Below are positions 8,038 through 16,112 of a DNA stretch of 33,762 bases, piece after piece. This DNA comes from an uncultured Clostridia bacterium. Lineage in GTDB: Bacteria > Bacillota_A > Clostridia > TANB77 > CAG-508. The notes below the pieces were generated by a model that made no database searches, was not told the origin of the DNA, and saw only the letters and a list, made by a program, of their open reading frames with translations. Location of the stretch: NCBI GenBank assembly GCA_947624715.1, contig CANQLO010000017.1:1-33762 (forward strand). The letters run 5' to 3'. The translations under genes and the position numbers were made by a program. Within the stretch, counting starts at the first letter, position 1. Each line of letters begins with the position of its first letter.

Positions 8038-8094
8038 AATAATAACTGTGATTTGTAACATAAATTGTTTAAAGCGTAACAAAAAATTTTTAAC

Positions 8095-8123
8095 TTGCAA
8101 AAATGTGAAAAATAGGTTACAAT
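8095..8123 (+). promoter_or_regulatory. topA promoter
   Basis: TTGCAA (8095-8100), a 17-bp spacer and TACAAT (8118-8123), 67 bp before the topA start. Confidence 0.65.
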
Positions 8124-8190
8124 AATTAAGTGTTTTAAATAATTAAAAACAAAAGTATAATTTTGTATTTACAAGAAAGGTAAAAAAGTA

Positions 8191-10359
8191 ATGGCAAGTA
8201 AATTGATTATAGTGGAATCACCGGCTAAGGCAAATACAATAAAAAAATTTTTAGGAAATGATTATAAAGTTGTTGCATCAATGGGGCATATTAGAGATTT
8301 ACCTAAATCTAAGCTTGGTGTTGACATTGAACACGATTTTGAACCAGAGTATATAAACATAAGAGGAAAGGGAACACTTATAAATTCTTTAAAAAAGGAT
8401 GCAAAAAACGCAGAAATAGTATATTTAGCAACTGACCCTGACCGTGAAGGAGAGGCTATTGCATATCATTTAGCATATATATTAGGTATTCCTTTAAGTA
8501 GTGTTTGTAGAGTTACATTTAATGAAATAACAAAAGAAACAGTAAAAAAATCTATTAAAGAACCAAGAAAAATTGATATGAATTTAACTGATGCACAACA
8601 AGCAAGACGTGTATTAGATAGAATAGTTGGATATCAAATAAGTCCAATTTTATGGAAGAAGGTTAAAAGAGGCTTATCGGCTGGACGAGTTCAGTCTGTT
8701 GCTGTTAAGTTAATTGTTGATAGAGAAGAAGAGATAGAAAAATTTATTCCAGAAGAGTATTGGAATATTTTTGCAAAACTATCTAAAGATGGAGAAATAT
8801 TTACAGCAAGATTTTTTGGAAAAAATGGAAAAAAAGTAGAACTTCATAGTGAAAAAGATGTAAAAGATATTATAGATAAAATAGAAAAGGGAAAATACAT
8901 TGTTACTGATGTAAAAAAAGGACAAAAGAAAAGAACTCCAGCTCCTCCATTTACAACTAGTACAATGCAACAAGAAGCTTCTAGAAAATTAGGATTTCCA
9001 ATTAGAAAAACAATGAATGTTGCCCAAGGATTATATGAAGGTGTTAATGTTTCAGGAAGAGGAACAGTTGGTTTAATAACTTATATGAGAACTGACTCTA
9101 CTAGAATATCAGAAGAAGCTAGAGAAGCAGCCAAAAAGCATATTACTGCTAAGTACGGAAATAGTTATTATGAAAATAGATATTATAAAACTAAATCAGG
9201 AGCGCAAGATGCACATGAAGGTATAAGACCAACATATGTTGACATAACTCCTGAAGAAGTAAAATCATCTCTTACAACAGACCAATATAAATTATATAAT
9301 TTAATCTATAATAGATTTATAGCAAGTCAAATGTCATCAGCAGTATTTGACACAATTACAGCTAACATTGATGTTAATGAAAATAAAGACTATTATAATT
9401 TTAAAGCATCTGGACAAAAACTTAAATTCAAAGGATTTATGACTTTATATGTTGAAGATAGAGATGAAAAATCTAATGAAGATGATGAGGCAAATGTTCC
9501 AAATCTTGAAGTAGGAGAAGAAGTAAAAAAGGAAAAATTAGAATCAAAACAAAGTTTTACAGAACCACCACCAAGATATACAGAAGCAAGTTTAGTAAAA
9601 GCATTAGAAGAAAAAGGAATAGGAAGACCTAGTACTTATGCTACAATTATCTCAACAATAATCGACAGGAGATATATAGAAAAAGAGCAAAAGCAACTTG
9701 TTCCAACAGAATTAGGAAAAGTAGTAAATAAATTACTTATAGAAAATTTTACAGATATAATAAATATAGAATTCACAGCAGATATAGAAAATAGACTTGA
9801 TGAAATAGCAGAAGGAAATGAGGCTTGGAAAAAAGTAATAAGAGAATTTTATAAACCTTTTAAAATTGAACTTGACAAGGCTAATAAAGAATTAGAACAT
9901 GTTAAATTGCAAGAAGAAGTATCAGATGTACAATGTGAGAAGTGCGGTAGAATGATGGTTGTTAAGTATGGCAGATATGGTAAATTCTTAGCTTGTCCGG
10001 GGTATCCAGAATGTAAAAATATTAAGCCTTATGTAGAAAAAATAGATGTACCTTGCCCAGTATGTGGTTCAGAAGTATATGTAAGAAAAACTAAAAGAGG
10101 CAAGAATTATTATGTTTGCTCAAAATATGTTAAAGATGATCCTAACTCTTGTAACTTTATTTCATGGAATAAACCAAAAGTAGGAGAAAAATGGAGTCCT
10201 GAAATAGAAAAAGAAAATTTGAAAAAATCAAGAAGAACAAGAAAAAGAAGTAGTACAAAGACGAAAAGTAAAAAAACAACGAAGGGAAAAAGTACATCTT
10301 CAAAAACAAAAACTACAACTAAAAAAACATCAACAAAAACAAAAGGAAAAAAGAAATAA
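8191..10359 (+). CDS. topA: DNA topoisomerase I (type IA)
   Basis: TopA relaxes negative supercoils by a transient 5'-phosphotyrosyl break. The 722-residue protein shows the Toprim domain first, with Glu9 in IVESPAKA and the metal motif DPDREGE from 82. The active-site tyrosine is Tyr298 in TYMRTDSTR. Two C-terminal zinc ribbons follow: cysteines 582, 585, 602 and 608, then a second set starting CPVCG. The end (about 677-722) is a Lys/Thr/Ser tail, basic and probably disordered, likely to add DNA contact. GAAAGG lies about 10 bp before the ATG. The gene has its own promoter and a terminator, so it is monocistronic. Confidence 0.97.
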   Translation: MASKLIIVESPAKANTIKKFLGNDYKVVASMGHIRDLPKSKLGVDIEHDFEPEYINIRGKGTLINSLKKDAKNAEIVYLATDPDREGEAIAYHLAYILGIPLSSVCRVTFNEITKETVKKSIKEPRKIDMNLTDAQQARRVLDRIVGYQISPILWKKVKRGLSAGRVQSVAVKLIVDREEEIEKFIPEEYWNIFAKLSKDGEIFTARFFGKNGKKVELHSEKDVKDIIDKIEKGKYIVTDVKKGQKKRTPAPPFTTSTMQQEASRKLGFPIRKTMNVAQGLYEGVNVSGRGTVGLITYMRTDSTRISEEAREAAKKHITAKYGNSYYENRYYKTKSGAQDAHEGIRPTYVDITPEEVKSSLTTDQYKLYNLIYNRFIASQMSSAVFDTITANIDVNENKDYYNFKASGQKLKFKGFMTLYVEDRDEKSNEDDEANVPNLEVGEEVKKEKLESKQSFTEPPPRYTEASLVKALEEKGIGRPSTYATIISTIIDRRYIEKEQKQLVPTELGKVVNKLLIENFTDIINIEFTADIENRLDEIAEGNEAWKKVIREFYKPFKIELDKANKELEHVKLQEEVSDVQCEKCGRMMVVKYGRYGKFLACPGYPECKNIKPYVEKIDVPCPVCGSEVYVRKTKRGKNYYVCSKYVKDDPNSCNFISWNKPKVGEKWSPEIEKENLKKSRRTRKRSSTKTKSKKTTKGKSTSSKTKTTTKKTSTKTKGKKK

Positions 10360-10385
10360 AATTTAAAGTTCAGAAGTAATCTAAA

Positions 10386-10421
10386 AAAAGAGAATTTTAC
10401 AAAGAGTAGAATTCTCTTTTT
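10386..10421. terminator. Bidirectional terminator between topA and the convergent gene
   Basis: A ~15-bp stem (10386-10400 with 10406-10420, one G-T pair) has a 5-nt loop. A T-run follows on the + strand, and an A-run precedes it, giving a T-run for the minus-strand gene that ends at 10466. Confidence 0.8.
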
Positions 10422-10465
10422 AAAATATTTTATAATTTATTTTGTAACTAAAGTTGTTCCTACTG

Positions 10466-11542
10466 CTATTCTATATGATTTGTAGGAGATGTTTGAGGTA
10501 AAGAAACTAATTTAAATAGTTCCTTCTCACTATCCCAAGTAATACCAGTTTCATTTTTTAAACAGATAACAGGACGAAAGCCAACTGAATGATTGTCATA
10601 TCCACAATAACTTACAGAACCATCATAATAGACAAACATTAAATTAGCATTGTCATGGGCAGATGTACTAGCCATAAACATAGCTGGAGACTTTGGAGTA
10701 TCTGATATAGCAAAAGTTGAATCTGATGAAGATAATAATTTGCCAATATTGTAAAGCCAATCAGTTGTGCTACTTTCATTTTTACTTTTATCTGAACTTA
10801 TTTTGTACCCATAAGTTGAGTTTTCTGAATATGCCTTTGCTCCAAAGTTTGTACCATATTTTGCATTATATGCATTAAAGAATAATTCTATTGTTGGTCC
10901 ACCTATTACATAATCTACATAAGTATCATCTGTTTTTGTTAGCTGTTTTGTCCATATATCAGTGTCAAGCATATATGCTACTGCTTTCATATTGTAATCT
11001 TCACTTGAATATTTTTTTGTATTAAAAAAATCTGAATTTAGATTTTTTATTTTTGGTGATGTTATATCTGCTGAACCTGCATATTTATCTAGTAAATCAG
11101 TCGAAAAAGATGTAGTATAGCTATTTACATTATTAGTGATTGCCACACCGTCTTTTGTTGGACAAAACTTTGTATTTAAATAATCTGCTGCTATTAAATA
11201 TATATTAAATTCATCTGCATATAAGATTTTCCAATCATCAGTTACTCCATTTTCATTTAAATCAATATCATAATCAACATATCTTCCATATAAACTTGGA
11301 GTTACATCAGAGGCAGAAATAAAACTAGTATCTGAGTTAGAATGAGATAGTTTTTCTACTTGCTCTTGGTAAATTTCATCTAAATTATCTCCGCCATAAA
11401 TTTCTTGTAAAATCTTAGTTTCCTGTAACTGAGATTTCCTTTTAATTGATACAAGCATAAGACTAGAAGAAAGTACAATAATTATAAATAAAATTGTTAC
11501 AGCTACTATAAGAGTAACAGATCCTTTCTCGTTTTTTATCAT
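10466..11542 (-). CDS. Pilin-like surface protein with lectin-like C-terminal domain
   Basis: I do not recognise a named gene. The 358-residue product starts with a short basic stretch, KGSVTLIVAVTI and one membrane helix (about 8-32), followed by a polar helix, the layout of prepilin/TadE-like proteins. Residues from about 80 form an extracellular domain with YVDYDIDLNENGVTDDWKIL. Its end, GSVSYCGYDNHSVGFRPVI, resembles the end of the first gene in this window (APVVSLKS), so both probably share a C-type-lectin/FGE-like fold. Unlike that gene it has no GC-rich end. It is the only minus-strand gene. GGAGG lies 7 bp before the ATG (minus strand), and it is divergent from plsX. It could be a minor pilin or a surface ligand-binding protein; function unknown. 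Confidence 0.7.
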   Translation of the reverse strand: MIKNEKGSVTLIVAVTILFIIIVLSSSLMLVSIKRKSQLQETKILQEIYGGDNLDEIYQEQVEKLSHSNSDTSFISASDVTPSLYGRYVDYDIDLNENGVTDDWKILYADEFNIYLIAADYLNTKFCPTKDGVAITNNVNSYTTSFSTDLLDKYAGSADITSPKIKNLNSDFFNTKKYSSEDYNMKAVAYMLDTDIWTKQLTKTDDTYVDYVIGGPTIELFFNAYNAKYGTNFGAKAYSENSTYGYKISSDKSKNESSTTDWLYNIGKLLSSSDSTFAISDTPKSPAMFMASTSAHDNANLMFVYYDGSVSYCGYDNHSVGFRPVICLKNETGITWDSEKELFKLVSLPQTSPTNHIE

Positions 11543-11655
11543 TTGATTCCTCCATAATATATATTATTTTGCAAAATTTTACACATTATTCTAAAAATAC
11601 AATTATATTTAATCACACTTAAATTATAATGTCAATTAAAAAAGTGTTATTATTA

Positions 11656-11685
11656 TTGACAAAATGTAATATATAAAAGTATAAT
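11656..11685 (+). promoter_or_regulatory. plsX promoter, near consensus
   Basis: TTGACA (11656-11661), an 18-bp spacer and TATAAT (11680-11685), both hexamers perfect. Confidence 0.85.
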
Positions 11686-11701
11686 TTAATAAAACAATAA
11701 A

Positions 11702-11753
11702 GAAAGGGGTTATGATATACATAAAAGCTTGTGTATCATAATATTGAAATATG
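11702..11753 (+). promoter_or_regulatory. plsX translation start region: Shine-Dalgarno, hairpin, ATG
   Basis: GAAAGGGG (11702-11709) is 41 nt from the ATG. A hairpin of ten pairs (11711-11720 with 11731-11740, one G-T pair) with a 10-nt loop lies directly behind it. With the hairpin folded out, about 11 nt separate the site from ATG 11751, a workable distance. Confidence 0.55.
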
Positions 11754-12824
11754 AAAATACTATTAGATGCAATGGGTGGAGATAATGCTCCAGACGCTAC
11801 AATAAGAGGAGCTGTAAGTGCAATAAATGAGGTGAATTCAGAAGTCGTACTTATAGGTCAAGAAGCAGTTATAAATACAAAGGTAAGAGAGTTTTATGGA
11901 AAAAGTCTTAAAGAAATATCTCCAAGACTATCTATTTATAATGCAAAAGAAATAATAGAAATGGAGGATACCCCAACAGTAGCTATAAAAACTAAAAAAG
12001 ACTCTTCAATGGTTGTAGGATTTAACTTATTAAAGCAAGGAGAAGGAGACGTTTTTATATCTGCTGGTAATTCAGGAGCACTTCTTACAGGAGCAACATT
12101 ATTAGTTGGTAGAATAAAAGGTATAGATAGACCAGCTTTAGCTGGAATTCTTCCTGCATACCATGGAAATCTTGTACTTATGGACTGTGGAGCAAATACA
12201 AATTGTAAACCAATAAACTTATTGCAGTTTGCACAAATGTCTAGTATCTATATGAACAATACTTTGGGAAAAAAGAAACCTAAAATTGGATTATTAAATA
12301 TTGGTACTGAAGAGACAAAGGGAAATGAATTAGTTAGAAATTCATATCAATTATTGAAAAAATATTCTAAAGACTTAAATATTAACTTTATAGGAAATGT
12401 TGAAGGAAGAGATGCATTTTTAGGAGAAGTAGATGTTATTATCGCAGATGGATTTACAGGAAATGTATTTTTAAAATCAGTTGAAGGCTTAGGAAAATTC
12501 GTAAAAAAATCATTAAAAGAAAGTTTAATGCATAATATATGGAGTAAGTTGGGAAGTGTTCCTGCACTTCCTTCTATAAAAAGATTCTCTAAAATGGTTG
12601 ATTACAAAGAATATGGAGGAGCTTTATTTTTAGGAGTGCAAAAGCCAGTTGTAAAAGCTCATGGAAGTAGTGATGAAAAATTATTTAAATATACTATAAA
12701 ACAAGCAGAACAATTTGTAAACAATAAAGCTGTTGACCACTTGACCGAGATATACGAATCAGAAATAAATAAAGAAAAAATGCAGGAAATAAAGGATTTT
12801 ATACAAAAGTTGGAAAGTAAATAA
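11751..12824 (+). CDS. plsX: Phosphate acyltransferase, phospholipid synthesis
   Basis: PlsX converts acyl-ACP and phosphate into acyl-phosphate, the donor for PlsY in phosphatidic acid synthesis; it works at the membrane surface. The 357-residue protein begins with the hallmark LLDAMGGDNAP and contains DTPTVAIKTKKDSSM, SAGNSGALL, MDCGANT, LNIGTEETKGN and DGFTGNVFLKS, all typical. acpP follows after about 100 bp, matching the substrate link, but the fabD and fabG genes often found between them are missing. It has a near-perfect promoter and an unusual structured ribosome binding region. Confidence 0.96.
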   Translation: MKILLDAMGGDNAPDATIRGAVSAINEVNSEVVLIGQEAVINTKVREFYGKSLKEISPRLSIYNAKEIIEMEDTPTVAIKTKKDSSMVVGFNLLKQGEGDVFISAGNSGALLTGATLLVGRIKGIDRPALAGILPAYHGNLVLMDCGANTNCKPINLLQFAQMSSIYMNNTLGKKKPKIGLLNIGTEETKGNELVRNSYQLLKKYSKDLNINFIGNVEGRDAFLGEVDVIIADGFTGNVFLKSVEGLGKFVKKSLKESLMHNIWSKLGSVPALPSIKRFSKMVDYKEYGGALFLGVQKPVVKAHGSSDEKLFKYTIKQAEQFVNNKAVDHLTEIYESEINKEKMQEIKDFIQKLESK

Positions 12825-12842
12825 ATATTTTTTGTAAAAATC

Positions 12843-12871
12843 TTGACAATTAAAATACATTGTAATATTGT
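12843..12871 (+). promoter_or_regulatory. Probable acpP promoter
   Basis: TTGACA (12843-12848), a 17-bp spacer and TATTGT (12866-12871). The -35 is perfect, the -10 weaker. Confidence 0.55.
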
Positions 12872-12927
12872 ATGAGTATAAAAAATAGAATACAAAAAAA
12901 TAAAAATTGAGGGGAGGTGACTACATA

Positions 12928-13170
12928 ATGAGTGCAGAGGAAATATTTGAGAAAGTAAAGAAAATAATTGTTGAACAATTAGGTGCAAGCGAATCTTCAA
13001 TAACAAATGAAGCATCTTTTATAGATGATTTAGGAGCTGATTCACTTGATATAGTTGAACTAATAATGGCACTAGAAGAAGAATTTGATATCGAGATTCC
13101 TGATAGTGACGCAGAAAAAGTTGCAACAGTAGGCGACGTTGTAGATTATATAAAAGAGCATGTTGCCTAA
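12928..13170 (+). CDS. acpP: Acyl carrier protein
   Basis: This 80-residue acidic protein carries growing acyl chains on a phosphopantetheine arm. The attachment serine is Ser39 in [11 protein letters not shown], the classic motif, followed by [10 protein letters not shown], the helix that docks with partner enzymes. The ATG at 12928 is chosen over an in-frame TTG at 12907 because the ribosome binding site GGGGAGGTGA (12911-12920) lies between them and the protein then has normal length. It sits between plsX and rnc as in many Firmicutes and is followed by its own terminator. Confidence 0.96.
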   Translation: MSAEEIFEKVKKIIVEQLGASESSITNEASFIDDLGADSLDIVELIMALEEEFDIEIPDSDAEKVATVGDVVDYIKEHVA

Positions 13171-13195
13171 TTTACTAAAATTAACACAACAAAAG

Positions 13196-13219
13196 AAAAG
13201 AAGGAAATCCCTTCTTTTT
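13196..13219 (+). terminator. Terminator after acpP
   Basis: A 9-bp stem AAAAGAAGG (13196-13204) pairs with 13210-13218 across a 5-nt loop; the stem's own T-rich 3' side gives the T-run. Confidence 0.75.
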
Positions 13220-13229
13220 ATTATGTCAA

Positions 13230-13316
13230 TGTCAACGGGGACGGAGGATTTTGACAATGTCAACAGGGACGGAGAATTTTGACAATCTCTGTCAAAGGGG
13301 ACGGAGATTTTTGACA
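13230..13316. repeat. Three 27-bp repeats bounded by TGTCAA/TTGACA
   Basis: Copies at 13230-13256, 13258-13284 and 13290-13316 each read TGTCAA, an A/C-GGGGACGGAG-like centre, then TTGACA, so the ends are inverted repeats of each other. The G-rich centre contrasts with the AT-rich surroundings. They lie after the acpP terminator and before the rnc promoter. No transposase is nearby. Confidence 0.85.
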
Positions 13317-13341
13317 TTGTCAACTTAAAGGAAACAAAATA

Positions 13342-13370
13342 TTGAAAATCCACTTTAATTGTAGTATAAT
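13342..13370 (+). promoter_or_regulatory. rnc promoter
   Basis: TTGAAA (13342-13347), a 17-bp spacer and TATAAT (13365-13370), 28 bp before the chosen rnc start. It overlaps any longer reading of rnc, which supports the start at 13399. Confidence 0.8.
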
Positions 13371-13398
13371 TTCTCTAAAGAAAGGAAAGGATTTTAAA

Positions 13399-14064
13399 AT
13401 GAATTTAGAGGAAAACATTGGTTATACATTTAATAACAAAAGTTTATTAGAAGAAGCTTTAACACATACATCTTATGCAAATGAAAATAGCGTTAAAAGC
13501 AATGAAAAACTTGAATTTCTAGGAGATAGTATATTAGAGTTTGTATCTAGCAAATATTTATATAATAAATTTCCAAAACTAAGAGAAGGAGAACTTACAA
13601 AATTAAGAGCTACTGTTGTTTGTGAAGACAGTTTATATGAAGTTGCTAAAAAACATAAAATATCAGAATATATAAAAGTTGGTCACAGCGAGAGTGTAAA
13701 TGGTGGAAGAAATAAGCCAACCATTTTAGCAGATAGCATAGAAGCAATCATCGCAGCTATTTATTTTGATGGTGGATTAGAAAAGGCAGAAGAATTTATT
13801 ATAAATAATTTAGAAGAAGCTATAGATATTGCAAGTAAAAATGTTGGACAAAAAGATTATAAAACTGTATTACAAGAAGAGTTACAAAAGAATGGAGACA
13901 TTAATTTAGATTATAGAATAATTGAAGAAAGTGGACCAGACCATGATAAAACGTTTACAGCAGAAGTAATTCTAGAAGGAAAAGCATTAGCTCAAGGTGT
14001 AGGAAAGAGTAAAAAGTTAGCAGAAATGCAAGCAGCAAAAAAAGCATTAGAAAATATTAAATAA
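13399..14064 (+). CDS. rnc: Ribonuclease III
   Basis: RNase III cuts double-stranded RNA, including rRNA precursors. The 221-residue protein has the nuclease signature NEKLEFLGDSIL (Asp43 and nearby glutamates), the second metal site ADSIEA with Asp112 and Glu115, and a C-terminal double-stranded RNA binding domain from about residue 149 (DYKTVLQEELQ, ending KKLAEMQAAKKALENI). The frame stays open upstream to 13342, but the ATG at 13399 has GAAAGGAAAGG just ahead and lies behind a good promoter, so I use it. The radical SAM gene follows after 66 bp and is probably cotranscribed. Confidence 0.96.
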   Translation: MNLEENIGYTFNNKSLLEEALTHTSYANENSVKSNEKLEFLGDSILEFVSSKYLYNKFPKLREGELTKLRATVVCEDSLYEVAKKHKISEYIKVGHSESVNGGRNKPTILADSIEAIIAAIYFDGGLEKAEEFIINNLEEAIDIASKNVGQKDYKTVLQEELQKNGDINLDYRIIEESGPDHDKTFTAEVILEGKALAQGVGKSKKLAEMQAAKKALENIK

Positions 14065-14130
14065 TAGATAAAAGATAAAATAAATCTAAGCAAAAAGATA
14101 TAAGGCAATATAGTTTGAAAGGAAGTTTAA

Positions 14131-15168
14131 ATGAAAAAGGAATATATAATACCAATTTTTGTACCAAATTTAGGTTGTCCAAATGATTGTACTTTTTGCA
14201 ATCAAAAAAAGATAAGTGGAAAACAGACAAATGTAACAGCAAAAGATGTTGAAAAAACAATAGAATATTATTTGGAAAACTTCAAAGACGATAGTAAATA
14301 TGTACAAGTTGCTTTTTTTGGTGGAAGTTTTACAGGAATAGATGTAGATGTGCAAAAAGAATTGCTTAAAACTGCTAATAAATACATAAAAAGTGGTAGA
14401 GTAGGAAGTATAAGAATTTCAACTAGACCTGATTACATAAACAAAGATATTTTAAAAATGTTAAAAAAATATCATGTAAAAACTATTGAACTAGGAGTAC
14501 AATCTTCAAATGATTATATATTAAATAAAAGTAAAAGAAACCATACATTTGAAGATGTAATAAAAGCATCTAAACTTATTAGACGTTATAGATTTACATT
14601 AGGTCATCAAATGATGATAGGAATGCCAGATAGTACAGAACATGATGAAATAAATACTGCTAAGGATTTAATAAAATTAAAACCAAAAATGATTAGAATA
14701 TATCCAGTATTAGTAATCAAGGGAACACAGCTAGAAAAAGAATATAAATCTGGTGAATATAAGCCTTTAACATTAGAACAAGCAGTTGAAAGAGCAAAAA
14801 TAATTTCATATATGTTTAGAAGAAAAAATATAAACGTTATACGCATAGGATTACAAAATACAGAAGAAATTACAGATCCAAAACAAGATAAAAGTGAAGT
14901 AGTAGCAGGACCATATCACCCAGCTTTTAGACAACTTGTAGAAGCAGGAATGTGGTATGACAGTATTGCAGAAAAGATAAAAAAAATTAACATGAAGGTT
15001 AAGACTGTAGAAATTAGAATCAACAATGAAGATGTTAATAATGTAGTTGGACATAGAAAAGAAAATATAAGAAAATTAAAAGAAAATTATGATGTTGATG
15101 TAATTGTTAAACAAGATGAAAAACTTAAACCAGGTAAATTTGAGATAAATGTGATAGAAACGTTTTAA
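14131..15168 (+). CDS. Elp3-type radical SAM protein with a KH-like C-terminus
   Basis: The 345-residue protein has the radical SAM 4Fe-4S motif Cys16-x3-Cys20-x2-Cys23 (GCPNDCTFCNQ) at its N-terminus, then FFGGSFTG, STRPDYI, ELGVQSSND and GHQMMIGMPDST, as in the Elp3-like radical SAM group found beside rnc in Clostridia. The acetyltransferase domain of true Elp3 is missing. The last ~50 residues (VGHRKENIRKLKE and following beta-rich residues) look like a KH or KH-like RNA-binding fold with GHRK in place of GxxG. A tRNA- or rRNA-modifying role is plausible, but substrate and reaction are unknown. GAAAGGAAG lies 7 bp before the ATG. smc, common next in this order, is absent. Confidence 0.85.
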   Translation: MKKEYIIPIFVPNLGCPNDCTFCNQKKISGKQTNVTAKDVEKTIEYYLENFKDDSKYVQVAFFGGSFTGIDVDVQKELLKTANKYIKSGRVGSIRISTRPDYINKDILKMLKKYHVKTIELGVQSSNDYILNKSKRNHTFEDVIKASKLIRRYRFTLGHQMMIGMPDSTEHDEINTAKDLIKLKPKMIRIYPVLVIKGTQLEKEYKSGEYKPLTLEQAVERAKIISYMFRRKNINVIRIGLQNTEEITDPKQDKSEVVAGPYHPAFRQLVEAGMWYDSIAEKIKKINMKVKTVEIRINNEDVNNVVGHRKENIRKLKENYDVDVIVKQDEKLKPGKFEINVIETF

Positions 15169-15251
15169 CTAAATGATGATAAAAGTGAAATTTTTAAGTA
15201 AAAAATAACAACGGTGTGATTTAAGTAAAATTAATATAATGGGTGATAACA

Positions 15252-16097
15252 ATGAGATATGTGATAGATGCTGAAAATTTTGAACCAAAAGATGTATTTG
15301 AATGTGGTCAATGTTTTAGATGGAACGAAGAAGATAATGGAAGCTATACAGGAGTTTTCCACAATTATGTATTAAATGTGGAAAAGGAAAAAGAAAAAAT
15401 TATCATCACAGGAAATTGTGATAATCTTGATATAATAGAAAATTATTTTGATTTAAAAAGAGATTATAAATCAATAATAAAAAAGCTAGAAGTTGTTGAT
15501 GATAATTTAAAAAATAGCATTAGCTATGGAAGAGGAATAAGAATATTAAATCAAGATTTATGGGAGACATTAATTTCTTTTATTATATCAGCCAACAACA
15601 ACATACCAAGAATAAAAGGAATAATTGAACGAATTTCTAAAGCTTATGGTAATAAGATAGAATTAAATGGAAAACAATATTATTCATTTCCGACGCCTAA
15701 ACAATTATCAAAGGCAAGTGTAGAAGATTTACGAAATCTTGGATTAGGATTTAGAGATGTAAGAGTATATGAAACAACACATAAAATATCAAGTGGACAA
15801 GTTAAATTAGAAGAGTTATATAAGGTCACTACTAATGAAGCAAGAGAAAGACTGTTAGAATTATCAGGAGTAGGACCAAAAGTCGCTGACTGTATATTAC
15901 TATTTTCAGATTTAAAAAGATTTGATGTATTTCCAATAGATGTATGGGTAAGAAGAGTTATGAATGAATTATATATACATAATCCGGATGAAAACAAAGT
16001 AAGTAAAAAGGAGATACAAAAAATAGCAGATGAAAAGTTTGGAGCACTTCAGGGAATAGCACAGCAATATTTGTTTTATTGGAAAAGAGAAGCATAA
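15252..16097 (+). CDS. 8-oxoguanine DNA glycosylase (OGG1 type)
   Basis: This enzyme removes 8-oxoguanine from DNA and nicks the abasic site by beta-elimination. The 281-residue protein has an N-terminal OGG domain with ECGQCFRW, the helical region FIISANNNIPRIKG, and a helix-hairpin-helix ELSGVGPKVADCI with catalytic Lys210. Asp230 in FPIDVWVRR is the matching acid, 20 residues later, close to human OGG1 spacing. I use ATG 15252, 6 bp behind GGGTGA, rather than the upstream GTG at 15243. addB starts 16 bp after the stop with its ribosome binding site touching the stop codon, so the two are an operon of DNA repair genes. Confidence 0.94.
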   Translation: MRYVIDAENFEPKDVFECGQCFRWNEEDNGSYTGVFHNYVLNVEKEKEKIIITGNCDNLDIIENYFDLKRDYKSIIKKLEVVDDNLKNSISYGRGIRILNQDLWETLISFIISANNNIPRIKGIIERISKAYGNKIELNGKQYYSFPTPKQLSKASVEDLRNLGLGFRDVRVYETTHKISSGQVKLEELYKVTTNEARERLLELSGVGPKVADCILLFSDLKRFDVFPIDVWVRRVMNELYIHNPDENKVSKKEIQKIADEKFGALQGIAQQYLFYWKREA

Positions 16098-16112
16098 GGA
16101 GGAATAACTGTT

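Noticed and set aside
7898..8125. Open frame of 75 codons across the palindrome after murG
   Set aside because: It overlaps the murG end, has no ribosome binding site, and its sequence is just the hairpin read through; not a credible protein.
13230..13316. Possible CRISPR array between acpP and rnc
   Set aside because: Gaps between units are only 1 and 5 bases and the units have inverted ends, unlike CRISPR.
13342..13398. Longer N-terminus for RNase III
   Set aside because: It would run through the promoter and ribosome binding site; family proteins begin near MNLEENIGY.
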